A DNA stretch of 19,633 bases, taken from JARRQB01 sp965368585 (GTDB lineage: Bacteria; Pseudomonadota; Gammaproteobacteria; Chromatiales; Chromatiaceae). Of this stretch, positions 1-7,002 are shown piece after piece. The stretch lies in assembly GCA_965368585.1 (NCBI GenBank), contig CBDUNM010000099.1:1-19633 (forward strand), given 5' to 3'. The translations under genes and the position numbers were made by a program. Each line of letters begins with the position of its first letter. Position 1 is the first letter of the stretch. Under the pieces are notes generated by a model. That model was not told the DNA's origin. It saw nothing but the letters and a program-made list of their open reading frames with translations, and did no database searches.

Positions 1-1
1 C

Positions 2-64
2 AGCCTGCGGCAGATCGCGGCCGACCGGGACGCCGCCGCCAGCCCGCTCGCCGCTGTCGAGTGA
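2..64 (+). CDS. C-terminal end of an unidentified protein (partial, left edge)
   Basis: An open frame enters from the left edge and ends at TGA 62-64. The 20 visible residues start SLRQIAAD and end SPLAAVE, with GC-rich third positions like the neighbouring genes. The fragment is too short to name. It may be the tail of a real gene, because the next gene on this strand starts only at 219 and a hairpin follows directly at 77-104, but a chance open frame of this length cannot be excluded. Confidence 0.45.
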   Translation, partial: SLRQIAADRDAAASPLAAVE

Positions 65-76
65 CCGTTGGCCTGT

Positions 77-104
77 CGGGCCGCGCCGTCCCGGTAGCGG
101 CCCG
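77..104 (+). repeat. Inverted repeat / hairpin after the partial gene, possible terminator
   Basis: CGGGCCGC at 77-84 is the exact reverse complement of GCGGCCCG at 97-104, with a 12-nt loop. It starts 13 bp after the stop codon at 62-64, where a terminator would be expected. No T-run follows, so it is not a classical intrinsic terminator. Confidence 0.35.
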
Positions 105-159
105 GGCAATCACCGCCCGTGCAGGCAAAACATTCTTTCTCTGAGCCTCGTCAGCGCAA

Positions 160-189
160 TTCGCCTGCCGGTACCGATACTGTAGTATA
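160..189 (+). promoter_or_regulatory. Weak candidate sigma70-like promoter for the cNMP-fold gene
   Basis: TTCGCC (160-165) and TAGTAT (184-189) are separated by 18 bp, about 30 bp upstream of ATG 219. The region 181-200 is distinctly AT-richer than its surroundings. The -35 match is poor (TTGACA consensus), so this is a suggestion only. A good ribosome-binding site, GGAGGGG at 207-213, follows. Confidence 0.3.
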
Positions 190-218
190 AAGAACCCAAT
201 GGGTATGGAGGGGATATC

Positions 219-713
219 ATGGCAAAAGCTGAGCCGATCGTCGGCGCGGACGTCATCAAGCAATCACCGCTGGGTAAGGACTTGAGCATAGAGCAATGCG
301 CCGCGCTCGCCGAAGTCGTCTCCGCCCACGGTCTGGAACGCGGCATGTTCCTGTTGGAGGAAGGGCACAAAGACGATGCCATCCATGTGGTGACCAAAGG
401 CGAACTGGAAGTCGTCAAACCCCTGGCGGGAGGCGATTGGGCGACGCTGCAGGTGCTGCGGGTAGGCGACATGGCGGGCGAACTGGGTTTCATCGACGGC
501 TTTGAACACAGCGCGGCAATCAGGTCCCTGGGCAACACCGAGGTGTTCAGTCTTAAGCGCCAGGACCTCGAAGGCTTTCTGGACAAGGATCCGCAACTGG
601 TCTATCAAGTCATGCGGGCCGTCGTCCGCACCGTCCACGCCATACTGCGGCGCATGAATCTGCAATTCGTGGAATTGAACAATTACATCGCGCATCAACA
701 CGGGCGTTACTGA
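219..713 (+). CDS. Stand-alone cyclic-nucleotide-binding-domain protein (no DNA-binding domain)
   Basis: 164 aa. The fold is the Crp/FNR effector beta-roll: an N-terminal helix (about 20-35), then beta-roll motifs RGMFLLEEG (41-49), TKGELEVVKP (59-68), LRVGDMAGELGF (80-91) and a final alpha helix to about 145. There is no helix-turn-helix after it, so it is a sensor or partner domain and not a transcription factor. The phosphate-binding cassette is altered. CRP has GEL...ERSA, whereas here GELGFIDGFEHSAAIR (87-102) puts His97 where the cAMP-phosphate-binding arginine should be. Binding of cAMP or cGMP is therefore doubtful. ATG 219 is preceded by GGAGGGG at 207-213. The gene is single and convergent with the next one. 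Cytoplasmic by inference; ligand and partner unknown. Confidence 0.85.
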   Translation: MAKAEPIVGADVIKQSPLGKDLSIEQCAALAEVVSAHGLERGMFLLEEGHKDDAIHVVTKGELEVVKPLAGGDWATLQVLRVGDMAGELGFIDGFEHSAAIRSLGNTEVFSLKRQDLEGFLDKDPQLVYQVMRAVVRTVHAILRRMNLQFVELNNYIAHQHGRY

Positions 714-740
714 CCAGGTCCGGCGCGTTTCGTCGCGGTC

Positions 741-770
741 GGAGCTGCGCGCAACGCCGCCGGCAGCTTC
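741..770 (+). terminator. Hairpin between convergent genes, possible terminator
   Basis: GGAGCTGC (741-748) pairs with GCAGCTTC (763-770), with one G-U pair and a 14-nt loop. It lies 28 bp after the stop of the cNMP-fold gene and overlaps the stop codon of the convergent gene. No T-run is present on either strand, so termination is only inferred from position. Confidence 0.3.
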
Positions 771-1683
771 AAGAACGGTTCGCATCGTCGTCGTATCGCC
801 GGGAAAATTCCTTTTCCCTCGCTCCCGCCAGGGTCGTCGCCTGCTCCACCCAGCGCTCGCGTTCGATACGCCCGCTGAACGACAAGTGGTCGTTCACCCA
901 CGCGATATTCTCGGGCGTGAATTCCGCCAGTTGCTCGAAATAATAGATACCCAGTTCGTTGAGCGTTTGTGCGATCTTAGGGCCGATACCTTTTATCCGT
1001 TGCAGGTCGTCGGTCGCTCCCTCCGGACGGCATAGTCCGTTGGGCCGCGAGTCATCGGAAAGCAAGGAAAGCTGCGCCTTACCGGATTCCGCCAGCAAAG
1101 TATCGCGTTCCCGCTCACAGGCCGCGCAACGTGCGGTCATGCTCGACAACTGCTGACGCAGCGCTGCCGTTTCACCGTTTTCGGATCGATGCCCGGCCTC
1201 CAACGCCGCGCGTGCGGCGGTATGCGCCGTTCGTTCCGCCTCCAACGCTTCGGCCAGTCTCGCACGATCTGTGCCGCCCAGCCCGGCATGCTGCGCGAGT
1301 GCAGCCCGGGCGCGCACGAGTTCGGCTTCCAACAGCCGCTGCTCCTCGTCTAGCACACGCTGGTGTTCGCTCACCGCGTCGAGTTCGGATTGAGCGCGAG
1401 CGAGCATCTGCTTCAACTCGGTTTGCTCCGATTCGAACCTCGCAAGCTCGGTACGCAGTTCGCTATTCGTCGCTTGCAGCTGCGCATGATCTGCCAATGC
1501 CCGCTCCGCGGCAATGCGCTTGCGTTCCGTGTTTGCCGAATTACCCGGTGGAGCCCCTGCGGGTCGATCATGCACCGAAAGTCGTGACTGCAACCTCGTG
1601 CCACGCAATAGCCAGGCAGTCACGAAACCCAATAACGTCGCCAACAACAACCAGGTAAAGGTCTGTACGAACAAATAAATCAC
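769..1683 (-). CDS. Membrane-anchored coiled-coil protein with C-terminal helix-hairpin-helix (H3TH-like) domain
   Basis: About 304 aa from GTG 1683. One N-terminal membrane segment (about 3-27, hydrophobic run WLLLATLLGFVTAWLL) precedes a long charged, Glu/Ala/Arg/Leu-rich coiled coil (about 52-207). A compact domain (about 225-285) contains DDLQRIKGIGPKIAQTLNEL, the hairpin of the FEN1-like H3TH group (compare COG3743), followed by FEQLAEFTPENIAWV and a C-terminal helix. In other proteins this domain contacts DNA or serves as a protein module; its role here is unknown. The reading frame stays open to a TTG/GTG-type start at 1782, but those residues are not membrane-like or conserved-looking. 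GTG 1683, with GGGGGC just upstream, places the membrane helix at the N-terminus. It follows the OmpA-like gene on the same strand by about 130 bp. Confidence 0.75.
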   Translation of the reverse strand: MIYLFVQTFTWLLLATLLGFVTAWLLRGTRLQSRLSVHDRPAGAPPGNSANTERKRIAAERALADHAQLQATNSELRTELARFESEQTELKQMLARAQSELDAVSEHQRVLDEEQRLLEAELVRARAALAQHAGLGGTDRARLAEALEAERTAHTAARAALEAGHRSENGETAALRQQLSSMTARCAACERERDTLLAESGKAQLSLLSDDSRPNGLCRPEGATDDLQRIKGIGPKIAQTLNELGIYYFEQLAEFTPENIAWVNDHLSFSGRIERERWVEQATTLAGAREKEFSRRYDDDANRS

Positions 1684-1814
1684 TCTTGCGCCCCCGCGTA
1701 AGGCATAGGTGTCGCGGGTCTGGCCCGAGACAAGCGCGGCAATCTGCGCACCCGATCCCGTGGCCGCGTGTGCTGTGCGCACGCCTCAGCGTACGCACAG
1801 CTCAGGACAGTACA

Positions 1815-3020
1815 CTAGTGTATGACCCGTAAAGCAATGCGCCGATTCAGCGCGCGCCCGGCCGGCGTCGCGTTGTCCGCGAGCGGCTCGCGCGCTCCCC
1901 TGCCGACCGTCTGCAGGCGCGCTGCCGCGATCCCCGCCGACCGCAGATAGTCACCCACGCTGACCGCGCGTTGCAGACTGAGGGTTGCGTTGCCGGTCGA
2001 CGAACCCGACGTATCGGTGTGTCCTTCGATCCGCACACGGCTGTTCGGACACCTTGCCATTACCTTGGCCACCGAATCGAGCACCCAGTAGCTGATCGGC
2101 TGCAAGCGTGCGTTGTTGCTCTCGAAGCGAATCGGCTCCTCCGCCAGAAGCGCGTCAAACTGTTCCTGACAAGCGTCGCCCGCCGCCGGCTCGGTCCGCG
2201 GTGACGGTGGGTTCGACGGCCGAGCGACTGACGCCGGGTCAACCACCCGCACGAGATCGACAAGCTCGACACGATCACCGAAATGCTGCCCGGCAAGCTG
2301 CGCAATCCGCCGCCGCGCCTGCTCGCTGGCGACGGCCCCCTCGACCGAGATCCGTGTTCCGTCGAAGGATAGTGTGTCGGTTTGCAGTAAATCCAGGCCA
2401 TTGAGAAAGGCGGGCACCTCGGCGAGCCAGGGTTCACTGCGTAGCCGTGCGTCGAATTGCCATCGATGGTCGACGCTGGTTACACCGAAGGCGGCGCGCG
2501 CGGCGGCGGTGATGGCGTTTGCCGTCGCGTGATCGGATACACGCCCGCCGACAACAAGCTGATCGCGATCGTCCAGACGCAACTTCACCGCAGCGGGCTG
2601 GTATGCCATCGGTCGCACCTTGGCCGGATCGTCGATGGCGGCGGCGGCACCGTCGGATTGGCTCGCAACAGGGCCGTCGAGTGTGGCCTGATCGGCAGGT
2701 GCCCTTACCACCGGATCGGCAGGGCCGGGGGTCACTGGGGGTAAGGTGACGATATGCGTTTCGACCGCTCGCACGCCCCATACCTGGCGCGCCAACCGAA
2801 TGGCCTCGGCGCGCGCTTGATCGTCGGGCGCTGAGCCGCCAAGCAGCAGATCACGGCCGCGTCCATGCGCTGTCACCTTTACCCAGCCATGACCGGCACG
2901 CGTCAGCTCGGCGACCGTACGCCGCGTCAGGTCCTGTTCGATCGCAGGCCAATCGAAGTACAACATGCTAGCGTATAGCAAAACGAACCCGAGCACGCCA
3001 CCCGCGATGACGTTTTTCAC
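1815..3020 (-). CDS. OmpA-family envelope protein with BON-like domains (peptidoglycan-binding)
   Basis: 401 aa. An N-terminal membrane anchor (about 5-22, GGVLGFVLLYASMLYF) has no obvious cleavage site. Two or three BON-like repeats follow (for example ARQVWGVRAVETHIV near 80, and AFGVTSVDHRW and SFDGTRISVEGAV further on). The C-terminal 110 residues form an OmpA peptidoglycan-binding domain: IRFESNNARLQP, VRIEGHTDTSGS, LSLQRAVSVGDYL and GRGAREPLADN...NRRIALRV. The architecture resembles mycobacterial ArfA/OmpATb (TM-BON-OmpA). I chose GTG 3020 because AGGAGG (3025-3030) lies 4 nt upstream; the alternative ATG 3050 has no ribosome-binding site. The gene begins 77 bp after dnaE2 on the same strand and may be co-transcribed. 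It probably tethers the inner membrane to the cell wall (inference). Confidence 0.85.
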   Translation of the reverse strand: MKNVIAGGVLGFVLLYASMLYFDWPAIEQDLTRRTVAELTRAGHGWVKVTAHGRGRDLLLGGSAPDDQARAEAIRLARQVWGVRAVETHIVTLPPVTPGPADPVVRAPADQATLDGPVASQSDGAAAAIDDPAKVRPMAYQPAAVKLRLDDRDQLVVGGRVSDHATANAITAAARAAFGVTSVDHRWQFDARLRSEPWLAEVPAFLNGLDLLQTDTLSFDGTRISVEGAVASEQARRRIAQLAGQHFGDRVELVDLVRVVDPASVARPSNPPSPRTEPAAGDACQEQFDALLAEEPIRFESNNARLQPISYWVLDSVAKVMARCPNSRVRIEGHTDTSGSSTGNATLSLQRAVSVGDYLRSAGIAAARLQTVGRGAREPLADNATPAGRALNRRIALRVIH

Positions 3021-3096
3021 CCGCCCTCCTGCGTTCTGTGTCAGATCCATTCGACGCCGATGCGCGCCTCGTTTTGGGGTCAGTTTCGTGCGCCGA

Positions 3097-6000
3097 TTAT
3101 TCTGCCTGTTTCGCGTTTCTAATGGAAATCGCGGCTTCCAAACGCCGACACATCAGGTGTTGCACCCCGTCGGCACGTTGAATCTCGGCATATACGCCCA
3201 ACAGCTTGGCCTGCAACAGGACCTGTCGCTGCCGCTCGGCCAGATCGGCCCACAGCACCAGATTGACGACCCCGGTCTCGTCTTCCAGGGTGACGAACAC
3301 CGCCCGTCCATTACCCGGACGTTGGCGGATGAGCACCAGCCCTGCCGCCCGTACCCACTCACCCGGTGGGCGCAAGGCCACTTCCGCGGCCGAGAGAAAA
3401 CGCCGGCGCCGCAGCTGCTCGCGCAACAGCGCCAGCGGATGTTCGCGCAGGGTCAGACCGAGCTGCGCGTAATCGGCAAGTACCTGCTGGCCGCGGCTGG
3501 GGGACGCCAGCGCAGGATCGGTTTCGGCAAAACCGGCGCCCGCCAGCAACGGCAACTGCGCCTCCACTCCCGCGACCTGCCAGCGCGCCCGGTGCCGATG
3601 ACCCGCCAGGCGCGACAGGGCGTCGGCACCCGCCAAGGCCTTGAGGTCGCCCTGGTCCAGCTCGGCCCGCCGCGCCAGATCGTCGACATCGCGGAACCCG
3701 GCCTGCGCCCGCGCCGCGATCAAGCGCTCGGCCCCGGACGCCGACAAACCCTGTACCAGCCGCAATCCCAGGCGCAGCGCCGGCGCCTCGCCATTTCTCT
3801 CCGCTGCCGTTTCCAGGGTGCAGTCCCAGGCGCTGCGACAGACATCCACCGCCCGGACCTCGACACCGTGCTCGCGCGCATCCCGTATCAACTGGGCCGG
3901 TTGATAAAAACCCATGGGCAGGCTGTTGACAATGGCTGCGCAAAAGGCGGCGGGCTCGTGATACTTGAGCCAGGCCGAGGCATAGGCCAGCAGTGCGAAG
4001 CTGGCGGAATGCGACTCCGGAAAGCCGTAGTCGCCAAACCCGAGGATCTGCTGGTAAATGCGCTCGGCGTATGCATCGGCATAGCCGTTCGCCCGCATCC
4101 CCTCCATCAAGCGCTCCCGATACGGCTCCAAACCACCGCGGCGCTTCCAGGCGGCCATGGCGCGGCGCAACCGGTCTGCCTCGCCCGGACTGAACCCGGC
4201 CGCTACCATCGCCAGTTTGATGACCTGCTCCTGGAAGATCGGCACCCCCAGGGTACGCGCCAATACCTCACGCACCTCGTCCGAGGGGTAAGTCACCGGC
4301 TCGGTGCCGTCGCGGCGGCGCAAATACGGATGGACCATATTGCCCTGGATCGGGCCCGGCCGCACGATGGCGATCTCGATGACCAGATCGTAAAAACACT
4401 TGGGTCTAAGCCGCGGCAGCATGGACATCTGCGCGCGCGATTCGATCTGGAACACGCCGACCGTGTCCGCGCGCTGGATCATTGCATAGACCTGCGGGTC
4501 TTCAGGCGGAATAGTGTGCAGCCCCAGAAAACAATCGGGGTCAGACGCCATGTTGTCGATCAACTGCTGCTGTCCGTTGCGCTTGCGCTTCAAGCAGGGT
4601 GTCCGGCCTCCTTCGTTCCGGTACGCGTTGACCAGGTCACAGGCCCGGCGAATCGCCGACAGCATACCCAGACTCAGCACGTCCACCTTGAGCAGGCCCA
4701 GTGCCTCTAGGTCGTCCTTCTCCCATTGAATGACTGTACGCTCGGCCATGGCCGCGTTTTCGATCGGCACCAATTCGTGCAGCGGTCCGCGGGAAATCAC
4801 GAAACCACCCACGTGCTGCGACAGATGACGCGGAAAGCCCAACAACTCGTTGGCCAGGTACAGCACCCGTTTGATGACCGGGTTGTCCGGGTCGAAACCG
4901 GCCTCGCGCAACCACTCGGGCGCAATGCCGTGCCAGCGCCGCCAGCCCGAGACCGCCGCCACCAGCTGTTCGATCTGTCCGGCCTCCATACCCAGCGCCT
5001 TGGCCGTATCGCGCAGCGCGCTCTTGGGCCGATAGGTGATCACGGTCGCCGCCAGCGCCGCGCGCTCCCGTCCGTATTTGCGATAGATGTACTGAATCAC
5101 CTCCTCGCGCCGTTCGTGTTCGAAGTCCACGTCGATGTCGGGCGGCTCGCCGCGCTCGCGGGAAATGAAACGCTCGAACAACAGGTTCATCCGCGCCGGG
5201 TCCACTTCCGTGATCCCCAGGCAATAGCAAACCGCCGAATTGGCGGCCGACCCTCGCCCCTGACACAATATGCCTTCCCCCCGGGCAAACCGGACGATGT
5301 CCCACACGGTCAGGAAATAGGCCTCGTAATCGAGCTCGGTAATCAGCGCGAGTTCGTGCTCGACCTGTCGGCGCACGTTATCCGGACAACCGTCGGGCCA
5401 GCGCCGTTGCATACCCGCCTCGGTCAGTCGGCGCAGAAAGCGGCGCGGGTTGATGCCCGCAGGCGTGACATCGTCCGGATACTCGTAGCGCAGCTCATCG
5501 AGCGAGAAGCGGCAATGCGCCGCGATGGCCAGGGTTTCCGCCAGCAGCTCCGGCGGATACAGGCCGGCCAGGTCCTCCCGCGCACGCAGATGACGTTCAC
5601 CGTTGGAATAGAGCCGCAGACCCAGTTCACGCACCGGCGTATTCAAACGGATCGCAGTCAGCAGATCCTGCACCGGCCGCCGCCCTCGGGCGTGCATGTG
5701 CACGTCACCCGCCGCGGTCAATGGCAGCCCGAAGCGCTCGCGCCAGGCCGCCGCGACTTCCAGTCGCTGCCGATCGTGGCCGTCTCGCAACAGCTCCACC
5801 GCCAGCCAGGCACGACCGGCAAAGATCCGGGTGAACCAGGGCAGGTGCGGCTCGCAGCTCCGCCAATCAACAGGGGGAATCAACAGCGCCAGGCAATCCG
5901 GCAGACCGCCGGCCAGATCGGCTCGCAACAGGCGGTATTCGCCCTTGGGCGAGCGTCGCCGCCCGCTGGTGATCAGGGCGCAGAGCCTGCCGTAACCCGC

Positions 6001-6354
6001 CCGGTTGGTCGCCAGCAACACCAGCCGCGGCCCGTCTGCCAACTGCACCGCCGTGCCGACAATGAGCGGCAGACCCGCTTGCTTCGCCGGCTCGTGCGCC
6101 CGCACGGTCCCGGACAGACTGCATTCATCGGTCACCGCCAACGCCGTGTAGCCCAACGCCCGCGCACGCTCGACCAGCTCCTCCGGGCGTGAAGCGCCGC
6201 GCAGGAAGCTGTAGTTGGTGGTGCAGTGCAGTTCGGCGTAAGCGGGCGGCAAAGTTGATGGCTCATTTATTCCGACAGAGAACAAATGTAAAACTTTTGC
6301 CCGGCCATCGCCACCTCGATCGCTTCCTCCCCCCAGCCGCCCGGCTGATGCCAC
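3097..6354 (-). CDS. dnaE2: Error-prone DNA polymerase DnaE2 (ImuC)
   Basis: Up to 1085 aa. DnaE2 is a C-family polymerase that carries out SOS-linked translesion synthesis, normally with ImuA and ImuB. The N-terminal PHP domain opens with YAELHCTTNYSFLRGAS (39-55). The palm has PDIDVDFE (about 403-410) and the third-aspartate motif LLKVDVLSLGML (about 552-563). Then come ADTVGVFQIESRAQMSMLPR, VRPGPIQGNMVHPYLRRR, a helix-hairpin-helix region and a C-terminal OB fold (about 995-1075). About 30 extra residues (about 579-608) split the usual junction before TIPPEDP. The start is uncertain. The longest frame begins at GTG 6354 without a clear ribosome-binding site, and family members start only a few residues before YAELHC, so the true start may be up to about 100 bp further in. 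imuA and imuB are not adjacent; the upstream neighbour is a divergent copper operon. Confidence 0.95.
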   Translation of the reverse strand: MASAGRLGGGSDRGGDGRAKVLHLFSVGINEPSTLPPAYAELHCTTNYSFLRGASRPEELVERARALGYTALAVTDECSLSGTVRAHEPAKQAGLPLIVGTAVQLADGPRLVLLATNRAGYGRLCALITSGRRRSPKGEYRLLRADLAGGLPDCLALLIPPVDWRSCEPHLPWFTRIFAGRAWLAVELLRDGHDRQRLEVAAAWRERFGLPLTAAGDVHMHARGRRPVQDLLTAIRLNTPVRELGLRLYSNGERHLRAREDLAGLYPPELLAETLAIAAHCRFSLDELRYEYPDDVTPAGINPRRFLRRLTEAGMQRRWPDGCPDNVRRQVEHELALITELDYEAYFLTVWDIVRFARGEGILCQGRGSAANSAVCYCLGITEVDPARMNLLFERFISRERGEPPDIDVDFEHERREEVIQYIYRKYGRERAALAATVITYRPKSALRDTAKALGMEAGQIEQLVAAVSGWRRWHGIAPEWLREAGFDPDNPVIKRVLYLANELLGFPRHLSQHVGGFVISRGPLHELVPIENAAMAERTVIQWEKDDLEALGLLKVDVLSLGMLSAIRRACDLVNAYRNEGGRTPCLKRKRNGQQQLIDNMASDPDCFLGLHTIPPEDPQVYAMIQRADTVGVFQIESRAQMSMLPRLRPKCFYDLVIEIAIVRPGPIQGNMVHPYLRRRDGTEPVTYPSDEVREVLARTLGVPIFQEQVIKLAMVAAGFSPGEADRLRRAMAAWKRRGGLEPYRERLMEGMRANGYADAYAERIYQQILGFGDYGFPESHSASFALLAYASAWLKYHEPAAFCAAIVNSLPMGFYQPAQLIRDAREHGVEVRAVDVCRSAWDCTLETAAERNGEAPALRLGLRLVQGLSASGAERLIAARAQAGFRDVDDLARRAELDQGDLKALAGADALSRLAGHRHRARWQVAGVEAQLPLLAGAGFAETDPALASPSRGQQVLADYAQLGLTLREHPLALLREQLRRRRFLSAAEVALRPPGEWVRAAGLVLIRQRPGNGRAVFVTLEDETGVVNLVLWADLAERQRQVLLQAKLLGVYAEIQRADGVQHLMCRRLEAAISIRNAKQAE
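4530..4618 (-). other. In-frame insertion in dnaE2, possible REP-like element remnant
   Basis: Between the palm helix AIRRACDLVNAYR and the conserved TIPPEDPQVYAMI, this polymerase has about 30 residues (NEGGRTPCLKRKRNGQQQ... LIDNMASDPDCF) that I do not recall in other DnaE2 proteins, where the two segments are nearly adjacent. On the + strand its left end reads AATCGGGGTCAGACGCC. The GGGGTCAG core is typical of REP/RAYT-associated repeats, and the same 8-mer occurs at 3076-3083 just after dnaE2. The frame is kept and no stop is created. The family comparison is from memory and the boundaries are approximate. Confidence 0.5.
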
Positions 6355-6465
6355 AGTCGATGTTGACTTGATTTATACGTTTACAGGTTGGAGAATGCTG
6401 CCCGGCAGTGATGCTGCCGCGTCGTCAAACGGACCGAAAAACGCATCAATGATGACTGAAACGCC

Positions 6466-6858
6466 ATGAGCAGTACGAACTTTGCAGCACGGCAACGGCG
6501 CACCTTCACCGCCTGGGTGTTGGTCGCGGGCGTGTTGTTGCAGCCGCTGCTCACCTATCTGGTGACACCCTGGTTCGCCGAGGACGCACGCGGCCACGTG
6601 GTCTTCGTGTGTACGCTGAACGGACTGAAGGCGGTCTCCGTTGACGACAGTCCGCTCGACCTCGAAACCGCGCCAGACGAAGAGTCCTGTCCGGCGCTCA
6701 CGCTCGTTCAGCTCGCGGAGACCGCCAGGATCGCGACACCCCTGGCGGTGCCGACCTTCACCCTCTACGTCACCGCGCTCCGTGTCGCCGCCGGCGATCA
6801 TCAACACCACCCGCGGCACTCGACTTTGTATTCGAGTCGCGCCCCCCCTGTCGTCTGA
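6466..6858 (+). CDS. Small DUF2946-like protein paired with the copper receptor
   Basis: 130 aa. After a basic N-terminus (AARQRRTFTAW) comes one hydrophobic segment (about 17-36, VLVAGVLLQPLLTYLVTPWF), either a signal anchor or an uncleaved signal. A periplasmic part follows with Cys49 and Cys75. A His-rich stretch GDHQHHPRH (110-118) and the ending SSRAPPVV are typical of DUF2946-type proteins that sit beside TonB-dependent copper receptors. The usual CPHC motif is here CPAL, so one metal ligand pair is missing. The gene lies 144 bp before the receptor on the same strand and diverges from dnaE2. Its likely role is copper handling in the periplasm, inferred from the neighbour and the His/Cys content. 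The family call is from overall pattern, not a search. Confidence 0.75.
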   Translation: MSSTNFAARQRRTFTAWVLVAGVLLQPLLTYLVTPWFAEDARGHVVFVCTLNGLKAVSVDDSPLDLETAPDEESCPALTLVQLAETARIATPLAVPTFTLYVTALRVAAGDHQHHPRHSTLYSSRAPPVV

Positions 6859-7002
6859 AGCGCTCTTTCCGTTCACAAGAAAAACGTTTCAATCCGGGAA
6901 GCCTGACGTACCTGATGCCCGCGGGTCGCCGTCGCTGCGACGTCAACCGTAGGCGGCATCGGTTGCGCGGCGAATTCCGGTCAGCATTGCAAGGGGAAAA
7001 TC

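Noticed and set aside
1131..1658. 175-codon + strand open frame opposite the coiled-coil gene
   Set aside because: It is Arg/Pro/Ala-rich antisense of a coiled coil with no start signal; the - strand frame has a membrane helix and a recognisable hairpin domain.
2965..6192. Two long + strand open frames (581 and 488 codons) opposite dnaE2
   Set aside because: They are antisense to a clearly conserved polymerase, have no recognisable domains and have Gln/Arg/Pro-rich composition typical of mirror frames in GC-rich genes.
6363..6386. TTGACT with AT-rich downstream DNA as promoter, or a CTGT-N8-ACAG LexA site, between dnaE2 and the copper pair
   Set aside because: No -10 at acceptable spacing exists, and the dyad matches only 6 of 8 conserved LexA positions. 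Left as unassigned AT-rich DNA.
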